Source: Atopostipes sp964624875 (GTDB taxonomy: Bacteria; Bacillota; Bacilli; Lactobacillales; Carnobacteriaceae_A). Taken from it: DNA of 17,476 bases. Below are positions 1 to 6,838 of the stretch, piece by piece. The DNA is taken from NCBI GenBank assembly GCA_964624875.1, contig CAZUZA010000031.1:1-17476 (forward strand), in the 5' to 3' direction. Within the stretch, counting starts at the first letter, position 1. Every line of letters begins with the position of its first letter. The position numbers were made by a program, and so were the translations under genes. Below the pieces are notes generated by a model, which was not told the origin of the DNA, ran no database searches, and was given only the letters and a program-made list of their open reading frames with translations.

Positions 1-870
1 TAAAACTCTTAAATCTAAGCTCATACCCGCTAAAGTAAAAAACAAAAGATTAATTGGAGGAGTAAATTCATTTATTGTGCCAAATACTCTTTTAGAATTC
101 TGCTTCAAGTTGACTAACGTTCCACCCATCATCATTGAAGTTAACAATGGTGATAAATTAAAGAAGTTTGAAACACCCACTCCTGCTAAAATAAAGGCTA
201 AAGAAATTTTCAATAACTCATCTCTGCCTTTTGCTTTTCTCGCTAAATAAGTCAATACAATTCCTAAGAGGAAACCAAGCAATAGTGAGCCAAAGATCTC
301 AATTAATGGAGCACTTACTAATCTAAATACCGTAAATTCCTCTAATCCTGAAGTCATCTTAGCCAAGGATAATGCTACTCCAAACACCATTATTCCTAAA
401 GCATCATCTAAGGCAACTATCGGTAAAATGGTTTTTACAAGTGGTCCATCCGCTCTTAACTCACGGATTACCATCACAATACCTGCCGGCGCTGTCGCTG
501 CTGACATACTTGCAATAACTATACTAAACTCGAAAGACTGTCTAAAAATATAAAACATAGCTATAAATACGACTACAAATGCACCAACTACTTCGTTTAC
601 AGTAAGTATTAGGGCTCTTTTTCCTACCTTCTTCATATCCGATAATAAAAATTCACTTCCAATGGAAAAAGCAATTGCTGCCAAAGCTATTTCTGTAATA
701 AAACCAAGCGATCCTAAATCCTGCTTACTTACTAAATCAATAAAGGATGGACCTAAAATCAAACCTGCAACGATATAACCAGAAACACTTGGTAGTGCAA
801 GTTTTTTTGCTACCCGCCCTCCTAAAAGACCTATCAAGATAATAATACTTAATTTAAAAAATAAATCCAA
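1..870 (-). CDS. cation/proton antiporter, CPA family (3' part outside window)
   Basis: Open frame of 290 codons with no stop before the window edge, so the C-terminal part is missing. It starts at TTG (868-870), preceded by a GGAAGGGA ribosome site about nine bases upstream; an ATG further upstream is out of frame. The translation is almost entirely hydrophobic, with many membrane segments. It contains family-like stretches: PSVSGYIVAGLILGP near residue 30, SAATAPAGIVMV, an Asp-Asp pair in VALDDALGIMVFG, and FFTLAGMSLDL at the cut end. These match monovalent cation:proton antiporters (Kef/NapA/NhaS type), which exchange Na+ or K+ for H+ at the cytoplasmic membrane. The substrate ion cannot be told. 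It is separated from the next gene by that gene's terminator and is not part of the sugar operon. Confidence 0.85.
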   Translation of the reverse strand, partial: MDLFFKLSIIILIGLLGGRVAKKLALPSVSGYIVAGLILGPSFIDLVSKQDLGSLGFITEIALAAIAFSIGSEFLLSDMKKVGKRALILTVNEVVGAFVVVFIAMFYIFRQSFEFSIVIASMSAATAPAGIVMVIRELRADGPLVKTILPIVALDDALGIMVFGVALSLAKMTSGLEEFTVFRLVSAPLIEIFGSLLLGFLLGIVLTYLARKAKGRDELLKISLAFILAGVGVSNFFNLSPLLTSMMMGGTLVNLKQNSKRVFGTINEFTPPINLLFFTLAGMSLDLRVL

Positions 871-1163
871 TTTGTGTCTTCCCTTCCATTAATTTTGTTA
901 CGCTTTTCTCTGAGTCATAAAATTATCGCAATTATTACTGATCACTCTCCTCATTTTAAAAAGGACTCCTATTAAGCTTACCACAAGTGGATTTATAGTG
1001 CCTGTTCTTCTTGATTAATATAATAATGACGTCTTTTGAAAGAGTGAGTTGGAGGGGTATTCGGCTATGCTTTTGATTTTATTAGCCCGATAGACCATTC
1101 AAGTAAAAAAAGAGGTTAGAATCTAACCCCTTCTCTCCTCAATTAAATTGAATGCTTCTAATA
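871..1163. other. intergenic region upstream of the antiporter
   Basis: This 293-base stretch holds the antiporter ribosome site and presumably its promoter at the low-coordinate end. At the high-coordinate end it holds the terminator of the solute-binding protein gene (listed separately). I see no convincing -35/-10 pair and no RNA gene. There is a weak interrupted inverted repeat around 1060-1091 (TCGGCTA and TAGCCCGA). Confidence 0.4.
1104..1132 (-). terminator. rho-independent terminator of the solute-binding protein gene
   Basis: Read on the minus strand, a 10-bp stem (arms 1123-1132 and 1110-1119, one G-U pair) with a 3-base loop is followed at once by a run of T. It lies 31 bases past the stop codon of the binding-protein gene and isolates it from the antiporter. 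Confidence 0.85.
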
Positions 1164-2768
1164 TTATTCAGCTGTATAACGCTCGTAAGCAGCACGTTTA
1201 ACGTCCATATAGCCTTCTAGACCCATATCTTCCAGTGTTTTGATATAAGTATCCCAGTCATCATCTAATGACAAGTCACCTGCTACAAAGCGGTCCTGAG
1301 ATTCATTGATATATTTCTCAATATCTGCACCGTACGATTCTAGAACTTCGTTTTCTTCAATCGTGTACGTAAAGCCACCCCAAATTTCAGGTACATATGG
1401 TCTGATTTTTTCTGCAGCTTCTAACGATGTAGGAGCACCTTCTGATCCGTTAAAGTATTCAGCTTTTAGAATACCTTGCGTTTGACCAATCCATGGCAAG
1501 TGTTTTGCTAATTCTTGCTGGAATGTTAGCCCATCTGCTGGGTTACGGATGAAGTCCATATATTGTAGCTCTCCATCAACTTCTTCATAAGTTACGCCTT
1601 CTTCACCCATGTAGTAAAGTAACGCACCTTCATCACTATAGAAACTATCCATCCAACGAACAGCAGCAGCAGGGTTTTCGTTTTGCTCTGTAATGATAAA
1701 CGGACCTACGTCACTAACCATTGGAATAACTTTCGTGTATTGTTGATCCCCATTTGGACCTTCAAGAGCAGATAAACTATTGTACTGTCCCCCAACTTCT
1801 TCACCAAATAAATCAATTGGATCATAGAAGACCATTGATGCATATTTGTTTTCTTGTGCGTTTGCTAAGAATTGACCCCACTCAATTGTAAAGATATTTG
1901 AATCCATTAATCCTTCTGAGTAAAGTTTGTTTGCATATCTTAGTAAATCTCTATTTTCCTCTGTTGTTGCATAGAATCTAATTTCTTCTGTTTCTTCATC
2001 AAAATCAACTGGACCGTTACGAGTACCACGGTTCATTACACCAAATGAACCAGCAAAGTAACTAACTAGTTCACCAACAGATGTTCCACCTAATGGAATC
2101 GTATTGCCATTTCCTGCTGGGTCTAAATCTTTAACAGCTACTAAATAGTCATAAAATTCTTCTGTTGTTTCAGGAACGTCCATTCCTAACTCATCTAGCC
2201 AAACTTGGTTAATCCAAGGTCTCGCTCCAACTCGTACGGATAAGAATTCTTCTTCCATAATCGCTGGCATGGAGTAAATATTGCCATCGGGGAAAGTGAT
2301 TGATTTTCTAATTTCAGGATATTCTTCCATTAAAGCTGTTAAGTTTGGTGCATATTCGTCGATTAAATCATTTAAAGCGATGAATACGCCTTGGTTTCCG
2401 TAACGGAAAATATCTGTGTTTGGAAAGTATGCGAAGTTATATACGTCAGGTAAGTCACTTTGAACTAAAGAAAGGTTACGTTGCTCATCTAAAGCATCGT
2501 TATAAACCTGGTTCCATTCAATGTCGATACCTGTTTTTTCAGCATAATCATCCCAAAATTCATAATCGTCGTTCCAGTTAATATCTTGGTTTGCTGGTGA
2601 TTTCCCTACGAAAAACTCCATTTCGATTGGTTCGTCTACTATTGGAAATGAATCTTTATTAACTTCTACACCAGGATCTACTGGGTCTCCACCTGCTTCT
2701 TGCGCTCCTCCACCACATGCCGCAAGAGTTAGTGCGAGTGGAATAATAGTCAATAATTTCTTCTTCAT
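1164..2768 (-). CDS. extracellular solute-binding lipoprotein, ABC sugar importer (LplA-like)
   Basis: A 534-residue family 1 solute-binding protein. The N-terminus MKKKLLTIIPLALTLAACGG is a lipoprotein signal peptide with lipobox LAAC, so the mature protein is anchored by Cys to the outer face of the membrane. It is followed by a Gly-rich acidic linker and a long acidic binding domain. Length and composition fit LplA-type receptors for oligosaccharides rather than the roughly 420-residue MalE type. The start is ATG at 2766-2768, eight bases after AGGAGG (2777-2782); the adjacent TTG at 2771 is only five bases from it and is less likely. It has its own promoter, cre-like site and terminator, so it is monocistronic. 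No permease gene lies in the window, so the partner membrane proteins must be elsewhere. Its neighbour suggests a glycan-derived ligand, which is inference. Confidence 0.85.
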   Translation of the reverse strand: MKKKLLTIIPLALTLAACGGGAQEAGGDPVDPGVEVNKDSFPIVDEPIEMEFFVGKSPANQDINWNDDYEFWDDYAEKTGIDIEWNQVYNDALDEQRNLSLVQSDLPDVYNFAYFPNTDIFRYGNQGVFIALNDLIDEYAPNLTALMEEYPEIRKSITFPDGNIYSMPAIMEEEFLSVRVGARPWINQVWLDELGMDVPETTEEFYDYLVAVKDLDPAGNGNTIPLGGTSVGELVSYFAGSFGVMNRGTRNGPVDFDEETEEIRFYATTEENRDLLRYANKLYSEGLMDSNIFTIEWGQFLANAQENKYASMVFYDPIDLFGEEVGGQYNSLSALEGPNGDQQYTKVIPMVSDVGPFIITEQNENPAAAVRWMDSFYSDEGALLYYMGEEGVTYEEVDGELQYMDFIRNPADGLTFQQELAKHLPWIGQTQGILKAEYFNGSEGAPTSLEAAEKIRPYVPEIWGGFTYTIEENEVLESYGADIEKYINESQDRFVAGDLSLDDDWDTYIKTLEDMGLEGYMDVKRAAYERYTAE

Positions 2769-2945
2769 CAATTTTTCCTCCTATTTATATGTACTATTTC
2801 TAAACTTAGTCTTTTTTAGTTGAAATAATTGCTGTGATTAGGATTTGAATCTGAAACACTATTTCTAAAACATTCTTCTTGCCATTGACCTCCTATCGAC
2901 TTCATTCATTATGGTCTAGTTTTCGAACTACGTAACAGCACTTAT

Positions 2946-2959
2946 TGAAAGCGCTTTTA
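2946..2959 (-). promoter_or_regulatory. cre-like catabolite operator (CcpA)
   Basis: Plus strand TGAAAGCGCTTTTA matches the cre consensus TGWAANCGNTNWCA at 13 of 14 positions. It lies immediately downstream of the -10 box, where bound CcpA would block initiation or elongation. Carbon catabolite repression of the binding-protein gene is therefore likely. Confidence 0.7.
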
Positions 2960-2960
2960 C

Positions 2961-2997
2961 CTTATAAAAAGTATAACACTCACTGTCAAAAACTCAA
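2961..2997 (-). promoter_or_regulatory. sigma-A promoter of the solute-binding protein gene
   Basis: On the minus strand, TTGACA (2984-2989) is followed after 17 bases by TATAAG (2961-2966), a near-consensus vegetative promoter. An overlapping alternative is TTGAGT (2992-2997), 16 bases, TATACT (2970-2975). Either would start transcription just upstream of or within the cre-like site. Confidence 0.7.
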
Positions 2998-3086
2998 TAA
3001 CATGTCACAAACTTGATAAAAATTCATTTTACACCTTCCATATTGCCACTTAACGATAGTATTCTTTCATTTCACGAAATTTCGCC

Positions 3087-3131
3087 AAAAAAATCCATCA
3101 AGTCATTCCGGTAAAATGAGTTGATGGATTT
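3087..3131 (-). terminator. rho-independent terminator of the ten-gene operon
   Basis: Arms 3115-3131 and 3091-3107 (minus-strand order) form an 11-bp outer stem, one C-C mismatch and a 5-bp inner stem around a 7-base loop. A run of seven T follows on the minus strand. It begins seven bases after the stop codon of the glycosidase gene. Confidence 0.9.
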
Positions 3132-3137
3132 TGTGTT

Positions 3138-5024
3138 TTACATTCTAAAACCTGTATAATTTTTCGTTACTTCAATGACACGATAGATGTCGAAGTTTTC
3201 CTGAATAGCTAATTCACTTCGGCGAATAAAATCGAGCATGTCTTTCCATTGCGTTTGTGCTGAATCATCCTGACCGTTTGCCAGTAAGTGTAAAGCTTTA
3301 CCAAACTTCGCAACATATTCGCGATGGTAACTTAGCACGTTCCAGTTGTGTTTTTGAACACCTGTCGTTGCGCTAAAGTTTTGATCGATTTTACTTAGGA
3401 AGTTATAAGCTGTATCAATATTCGTTTGTGCATCCGCTGCAAACTCCTCATTTTTTCGCTCACCAAGTCCGTTAATGTAATCAACAGATGAGTGATCTGA
3501 TAAGGTTTCTAGGTAATCCGTAACGTCTGCCCAATCTGGTCCATACATGGCTGAGAAGTATTCTTTCTTCAACTCTTCATATGAACGTTCTTTGTTCCAT
3601 AAAGTTTTACCCATCACATAATTTGGGAAGTTATGGGGGAAGCCTGCTCGAAGTTCCTGGCAACTAATGTAACCATTTAAATCAATTTTTTCTAAATATT
3701 GGATATCGCGATAAATTATTTCACTAATCGCCATATAACCTAAGTCGCCATAATGTGCTCGGCCTAGTGGATAGTCATAAACAAAGCTATCGCCTGTAAA
3801 TACTTTTTGCCAACCGAGTAAGTAAGATAAGTTTTCTTCTAACGAGTTCGGAAGAACCATCTTGTTACGTTGGTATGGCGCAATTTCTGGAATGTCACTT
3901 TCGTAATCGACGTCGGCATAACTCTTTTCAAACGTTCGACTAATTGGCGCAAACATCATTGAAAAGCGCTCAGGATTATTGAGAACTTCTACTTGAGGTG
4001 GGAATAATAGTTCATGATAAAGTAAGAAACAGATTTTTGTATCGAGCCCTTCCTCTGTTAAGCGCTCATCTAAACGGTTTAAAACACGGACATAGTGATC
4101 AGCAATTAAATCTTTTTGACACTCGGCACACTCACAAGCATTGTTGTGCGCGTCTGATAGCCAGACATGGAGGTAATCGACATCTTTACGTTTCTTGGAA
4201 TAATCTACGATTAAGCCTACCATCTCTTCTGTTACTTCAGGATTTGAGAAGTCTAAACTCGTAAAGATTGGTCCACCATTATATAGTTCTCTCTTGCCAT
4301 TTATTTCAGCAACCAAGGGCTTCTTCTCTTCTGGTAATTCCCAGCCGGATTCCCAACCATATTTTGATGAATAGCCTAAGACTTCACCCGTCCAACCATG
4401 GCCAACGCGATGGTGGATAACGCCTCTTTTGTTCATTTCATCATCGAGTAAATCACTCATTTCTTGCGCGATTTCTTCGTTAAACGGTTCTTTATCTAGA
4501 TAAGGGTTCAATTCGTGGTCGTACCATCTTTTTAAAAATGAATATGGGTTTTCAAATTGAATAAAGAAACTGTTAAAGCCAACTTTTGGCAACCAATCAA
4601 TAAAGTCTTTGATGTTTTCAAAAGAATCGGCACCCTCGATACAAACCCCACGATGTTTATAGCTCGCTTGTTCTGATATGTTGATTGTTGTTTGCGTAAA
4701 CACCTCAATGGGATGTGTTAGTACATATTCATTTTGTCTGCCTGGTCTTAAATAACGGACGCCAAACTCTTCAAAAAAACGATAAATAGCTGTTAGCAAG
4801 CCACTTTTAGAAGTAGCTGATATTCGCCCTTTTCCTTCTGATAAGTTGACTACAATCGCATCTAATTGGTCTTCTTCTGTAAATGCCACAACGATATCGG
4901 CTTCTTCCTTACTAGAGACTTCTTCTGTTTTCGTTTGAAAAACTTGGTCAAAATAATAGTTGATTTCACCTTGGTAAAATTCTGTAAAAGCAGTTTGTTC
5001 ACCAACAAATAATTTAATGGTCAT
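3138..5024 (-). CDS. DUF4838-family protein, GH163-like glycoside hydrolase
   Basis: A 628-residue protein without signal peptide or membrane segments, hence cytoplasmic. Residues about 1-105 look like the non-catalytic N-terminal domain shared by alpha-glucuronidases and related hydrolases (IVVAFTEEDQLDAIVVN, then YRFFEEFGVRYLRPG). From about residue 120 (YKHRGVCIEG) a barrel-type domain follows, with LHVWLSDAHNNACECAEC at 285-302. The Asp plus CxCxxC signature is what I recall for DUF4838 proteins. Characterised members (GH163) are endo-beta-N-acetylglucosaminidases on complex N-glycans, mostly exported in Bacteroides. The amino-sugar genes of the operon fit a glycosidase that releases an N-acetylhexosamine from an imported oligosaccharide. 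The ATG start has an AGGAG about 12 bases upstream, rather far. It is the last gene of the operon. The family call is fairly good; the activity is inferred. Confidence 0.65.
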   Translation of the reverse strand: MTIKLFVGEQTAFTEFYQGEINYYFDQVFQTKTEEVSSKEEADIVVAFTEEDQLDAIVVNLSEGKGRISATSKSGLLTAIYRFFEEFGVRYLRPGRQNEYVLTHPIEVFTQTTINISEQASYKHRGVCIEGADSFENIKDFIDWLPKVGFNSFFIQFENPYSFLKRWYDHELNPYLDKEPFNEEIAQEMSDLLDDEMNKRGVIHHRVGHGWTGEVLGYSSKYGWESGWELPEEKKPLVAEINGKRELYNGGPIFTSLDFSNPEVTEEMVGLIVDYSKKRKDVDYLHVWLSDAHNNACECAECQKDLIADHYVRVLNRLDERLTEEGLDTKICFLLYHELLFPPQVEVLNNPERFSMMFAPISRTFEKSYADVDYESDIPEIAPYQRNKMVLPNSLEENLSYLLGWQKVFTGDSFVYDYPLGRAHYGDLGYMAISEIIYRDIQYLEKIDLNGYISCQELRAGFPHNFPNYVMGKTLWNKERSYEELKKEYFSAMYGPDWADVTDYLETLSDHSSVDYINGLGERKNEEFAADAQTNIDTAYNFLSKIDQNFSATTGVQKHNWNVLSYHREYVAKFGKALHLLANGQDDSAQTQWKDMLDFIRRSELAIQENFDIYRVIEVTKNYTGFRM

Positions 5025-5060
5025 CTATTAAGCTTTCTCCTTTTCCAACGTTTTTTCGTT

Positions 5061-5588
5061 TTAGTAACTTTCTGTCAGTTGATATCTTGCATACACTTTT
5101 TCTAATTGACTCACGACCAATGGTATCATCACGAGTTGGATGATGATGCCGGGTACACCTGTCGTAATCGCGCCTATCACAAAACCAATTGGTTGGAAAT
5201 TAAAGCCAAAGCCTGTCGCCATAACAAAGACTACGAGACCGACAATAATTCTGCCACCTAACATCGCTAGTAATAAAGAGGGAATTAAACGTAATTTCAT
5301 CTCTTTATATAGTAAACCAACGATAAAGCCGTAAGTAGCTAGTTCAAAAAACATAATCGGTAGCATAGGTATAACAGGAGGCATTCCTGTCAGGATGCTA
5401 CTCACAATCGGTGTGATCATGCCCACGAGAAGCCCTTCTCTTTTACCTAGCAATAAACCGGCTAATAAAACGGGAATGTGCATTGGTAAAAACATTGGTC
5501 CACCCATACCAAATTGGTGAAAGACCATTGGCAATAGTAAGCCTGCCGTCACAAATAGAGCGACTTGTACTAAATTTCTTGTTTTCAT
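5061..5588 (-). CDS. ECF transporter substrate-specific (S) component
   Basis: A 175-residue membrane protein with about six hydrophobic segments (roughly 6-24, 35-48, 52-68, 72-93, 101-125, 134-160). It has the small, Gly/Pro-rich look of S components of energy-coupling factor importers. The stretch MHIPVLLAGLLLGKREGLLVG is typical of the vitamin-type S family. S components bind the substrate and dock on a shared EcfA-A'-T module, which is not in this window. The ligand is unknown. It does not resemble the nickel-type CbiM/NikM, so a vitamin or precursor is more likely than the metal. Its ATG directly follows the TAA of the DUF1893 gene (TAAATG), with its GGAGG inside the end of that gene, so the two are probably translationally coupled. 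Confidence 0.8.
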   Translation of the reverse strand: MKTRNLVQVALFVTAGLLLPMVFHQFGMGGPMFLPMHIPVLLAGLLLGKREGLLVGMITPIVSSILTGMPPVIPMLPIMFFELATYGFIVGLLYKEMKLRLIPSLLLAMLGGRIIVGLVVFVMATGFGFNFQPIGFVIGAITTGVPGIIIQLVMIPLVVSQLEKVYARYQLTESY

Positions 5589-6008
5589 TTACTTATCCTC
5601 CAAAAATTGTCTGATTTTTTCATTTAATTCGTCTGCTCTTGGAGAATCTAAAGAAAGCTTTTCCATTGGGCAAAGATCATCTTGTGATCGATTCAGAATG
5701 TTTTTGACCTTTTTGTCATAAGAAACCTCAATATTGTTGGCTTCTAGTAGCACAATTGCTTTTTCACTGACTAATTCTCCAAACACTTTAGCTATCTTTA
5801 CATCAATTAATAAGGTCGCTGCTGCCTGACCAATGACGCGATCAGATATGGAAGCTCCTGCAAATGTTTGAGAAGTATTGTTGTATAAGTCATAAATCGG
5901 TGCGATGCCTCTTTTTTTAGACGTTAATAATACTTCTCCTTTATGGACCAATGCAAAATTTAAATCCTCTTTGAACATGGTTTCTTTTGCTATTTCTATA
6001 TCTTTCAT
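5589..6008 (-). CDS. DUF1893 (TM1506-like) protein
   Basis: A 139-residue soluble protein. The pattern LNFALVHKGEVLLTSKKRGIAPIYDL, then ASISDRVIGQAAATLL, then LLEANNIEVSY and a late CPMEK motif corresponds to the DUF1893/TM1506 family, a small fold related to cytidine deaminases with unknown function. The start is taken as ATG 6006-6008, seven bases after GAGGAG (6016-6021). The open frame runs upstream without a stop to a TTG at 6059 that overlaps the end of larC, but that TTG has no ribosome site. The same upstream frame would be entered by a -1 frameshift at the larC stop (see findings). Position between larC and an ECF S component hints at cofactor supply or handling, which is inference. 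Confidence 0.75.
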   Translation of the reverse strand: MKDIEIAKETMFKEDLNFALVHKGEVLLTSKKRGIAPIYDLYNNTSQTFAGASISDRVIGQAAATLLIDVKIAKVFGELVSEKAIVLLEANNIEVSYDKKVKNILNRSQDDLCPMEKLSLDSPRADELNEKIRQFLEDK

Positions 6009-6055
6009 ATTTTTTCTCCTCAGGTAATGACTGCTGATTTCTTGACAGTTTTCTT

Positions 6056-6781
6056 TCAAAAATGGAGTTCTTGTATCTTTAAGACACCTTTCCCACTGTC
6101 AAATACATTGTTACCAACGCCATACCCTGTTTTCCCAATACGAAAATCATCGCTTGGTAATGGTTGGTTTTTATAGTTCGCTACAATACTTGCACCCGTT
6201 GGGGTCACGTGCTCGCCAGATTCATCGAGTTCATGAATGACTAAGCCAAATTTTGCTGCAACATTTTTCACGGCTGGTACCGGAACAGGCAATTGCCCAA
6301 ACCGATAGTTTATAAAACCCGTGCCATCATATAATTCTGTGAAATAAATATTTTCTGGTGCGATGTCTTCGAGTAAAATACTTGTGCCTACGATATCAAT
6401 GATCGTATCCACGGCACCGACTTCATGGAAATCAATTTTATCCATGGATGTTTTGTGTGCTTTTGCTTCGGCTTCCGCTAAAATCATAAACATATTAATC
6501 GCATTTTTCTTAACGGTTACGGATAAATCGGATTGTTCTAATAATTGTTTGATATCTTTTAGATACCGTTTCTTCCCACGAACATTTTCTTCTAAAAACA
6601 CATCAAAGTTGTACCCTTCGACTCCATTGACGATCTCTTTTTCAAACGACAAGGTGTAACCTTCTAAATTTAGGTGTTTGATTCCCGCAATTAACTTGCT
6701 TTTATCGGCTCCAAAATCTAAAAGAGCACCAATCGTCATATCGCCGGCTATTCCAGCATGCATGTCAAATAATAAATTCAT
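6056..6781 (-). CDS. larC1: LarC N-terminal domain protein (nickel-pincer cofactor synthesis, LarC1-like)
   Basis: A 241-residue protein. LarC inserts nickel into the pincer cofactor of lactate racemase. Family stretches are visible: FDMHAGIAGDMTIGALLDFG at residues 5-24, IDFHEVGAVDTIIDIVG near 115-132, LPVPVPAVKNVAAKFG, a TPTGASIVANY motif and a GKTGYGVG end. This is the complete first domain only; full LarC proteins are about 400 residues, with a second (LarC2) domain absent here. In Lactiplantibacillus plantarum LarC1 and LarC2 are joined by a programmed frameshift. Here the stop lies in CAT TTT TGA, and the -1 frame leads into DUF1893, not LarC2. Start ATG has AAAGGGAT upstream. It follows larA by 57 bases. 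LarB and LarE genes are not seen in the window. Confidence 0.8.
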   Translation of the reverse strand: MNLLFDMHAGIAGDMTIGALLDFGADKSKLIAGIKHLNLEGYTLSFEKEIVNGVEGYNFDVFLEENVRGKKRYLKDIKQLLEQSDLSVTVKKNAINMFMILAEAEAKAHKTSMDKIDFHEVGAVDTIIDIVGTSILLEDIAPENIYFTELYDGTGFINYRFGQLPVPVPAVKNVAAKFGLVIHELDESGEHVTPTGASIVANYKNQPLPSDDFRIGKTGYGVGNNVFDSGKGVLKIQELHF

Positions 6782-6838
6782 ACTTATATCCCTTTGTCTT
6801 TCCTTTTAATCGCCATTTAAATCCATTTCACCGAGAGC

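Larger units (their letters stand above)
2769..3137 (-). other. intergenic region and long leader of the solute-binding protein gene
   Basis: This 369-base gap contains the operon terminator at 3087-3131, a promoter around 2961-2997, a cre-like site at 2946-2959 and about 180 bases of untranslated leader. The leader holds a seven-codon open frame (2865-2885, MARRMF and stop) preceded by AGGAGG only three bases away. It also holds a 12-base direct repeat, ACTATTTCTAAA on the plus strand, at 2793-2804 and 2858-2869. A 10-base palindrome CGAAATTTCG lies at 3075-3084. No protein gene or known riboswitch is recognised. Confidence 0.6.

Noticed and set aside
1066..1092. Plus-strand mini open frame MLLILLAR after GGAGGGG
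   Set aside because: Only eight codons, ribosome site about ten bases away, overlapping nothing conserved that I recognise; likely chance.
3075..3084. 10-base palindrome CGAAATTTCG
   Set aside because: Too short and directly past a terminator; it lies upstream of the binding-protein promoter but has no matching copy elsewhere in the window.
3998..4264. Plus-strand open frame inside the glycosidase gene, and similar antisense frames in most other genes
   Set aside because: They overlap clearly real genes, have no ribosome sites or family motifs, and their composition is that of reverse-read coding sequence.
5061..5588. S component as a nickel importer (CbiM/NikM) for the LarA cofactor
   Set aside because: The protein lacks the nickel/cobalt-type N-terminal His motif and size; it looks like a vitamin-type S component.
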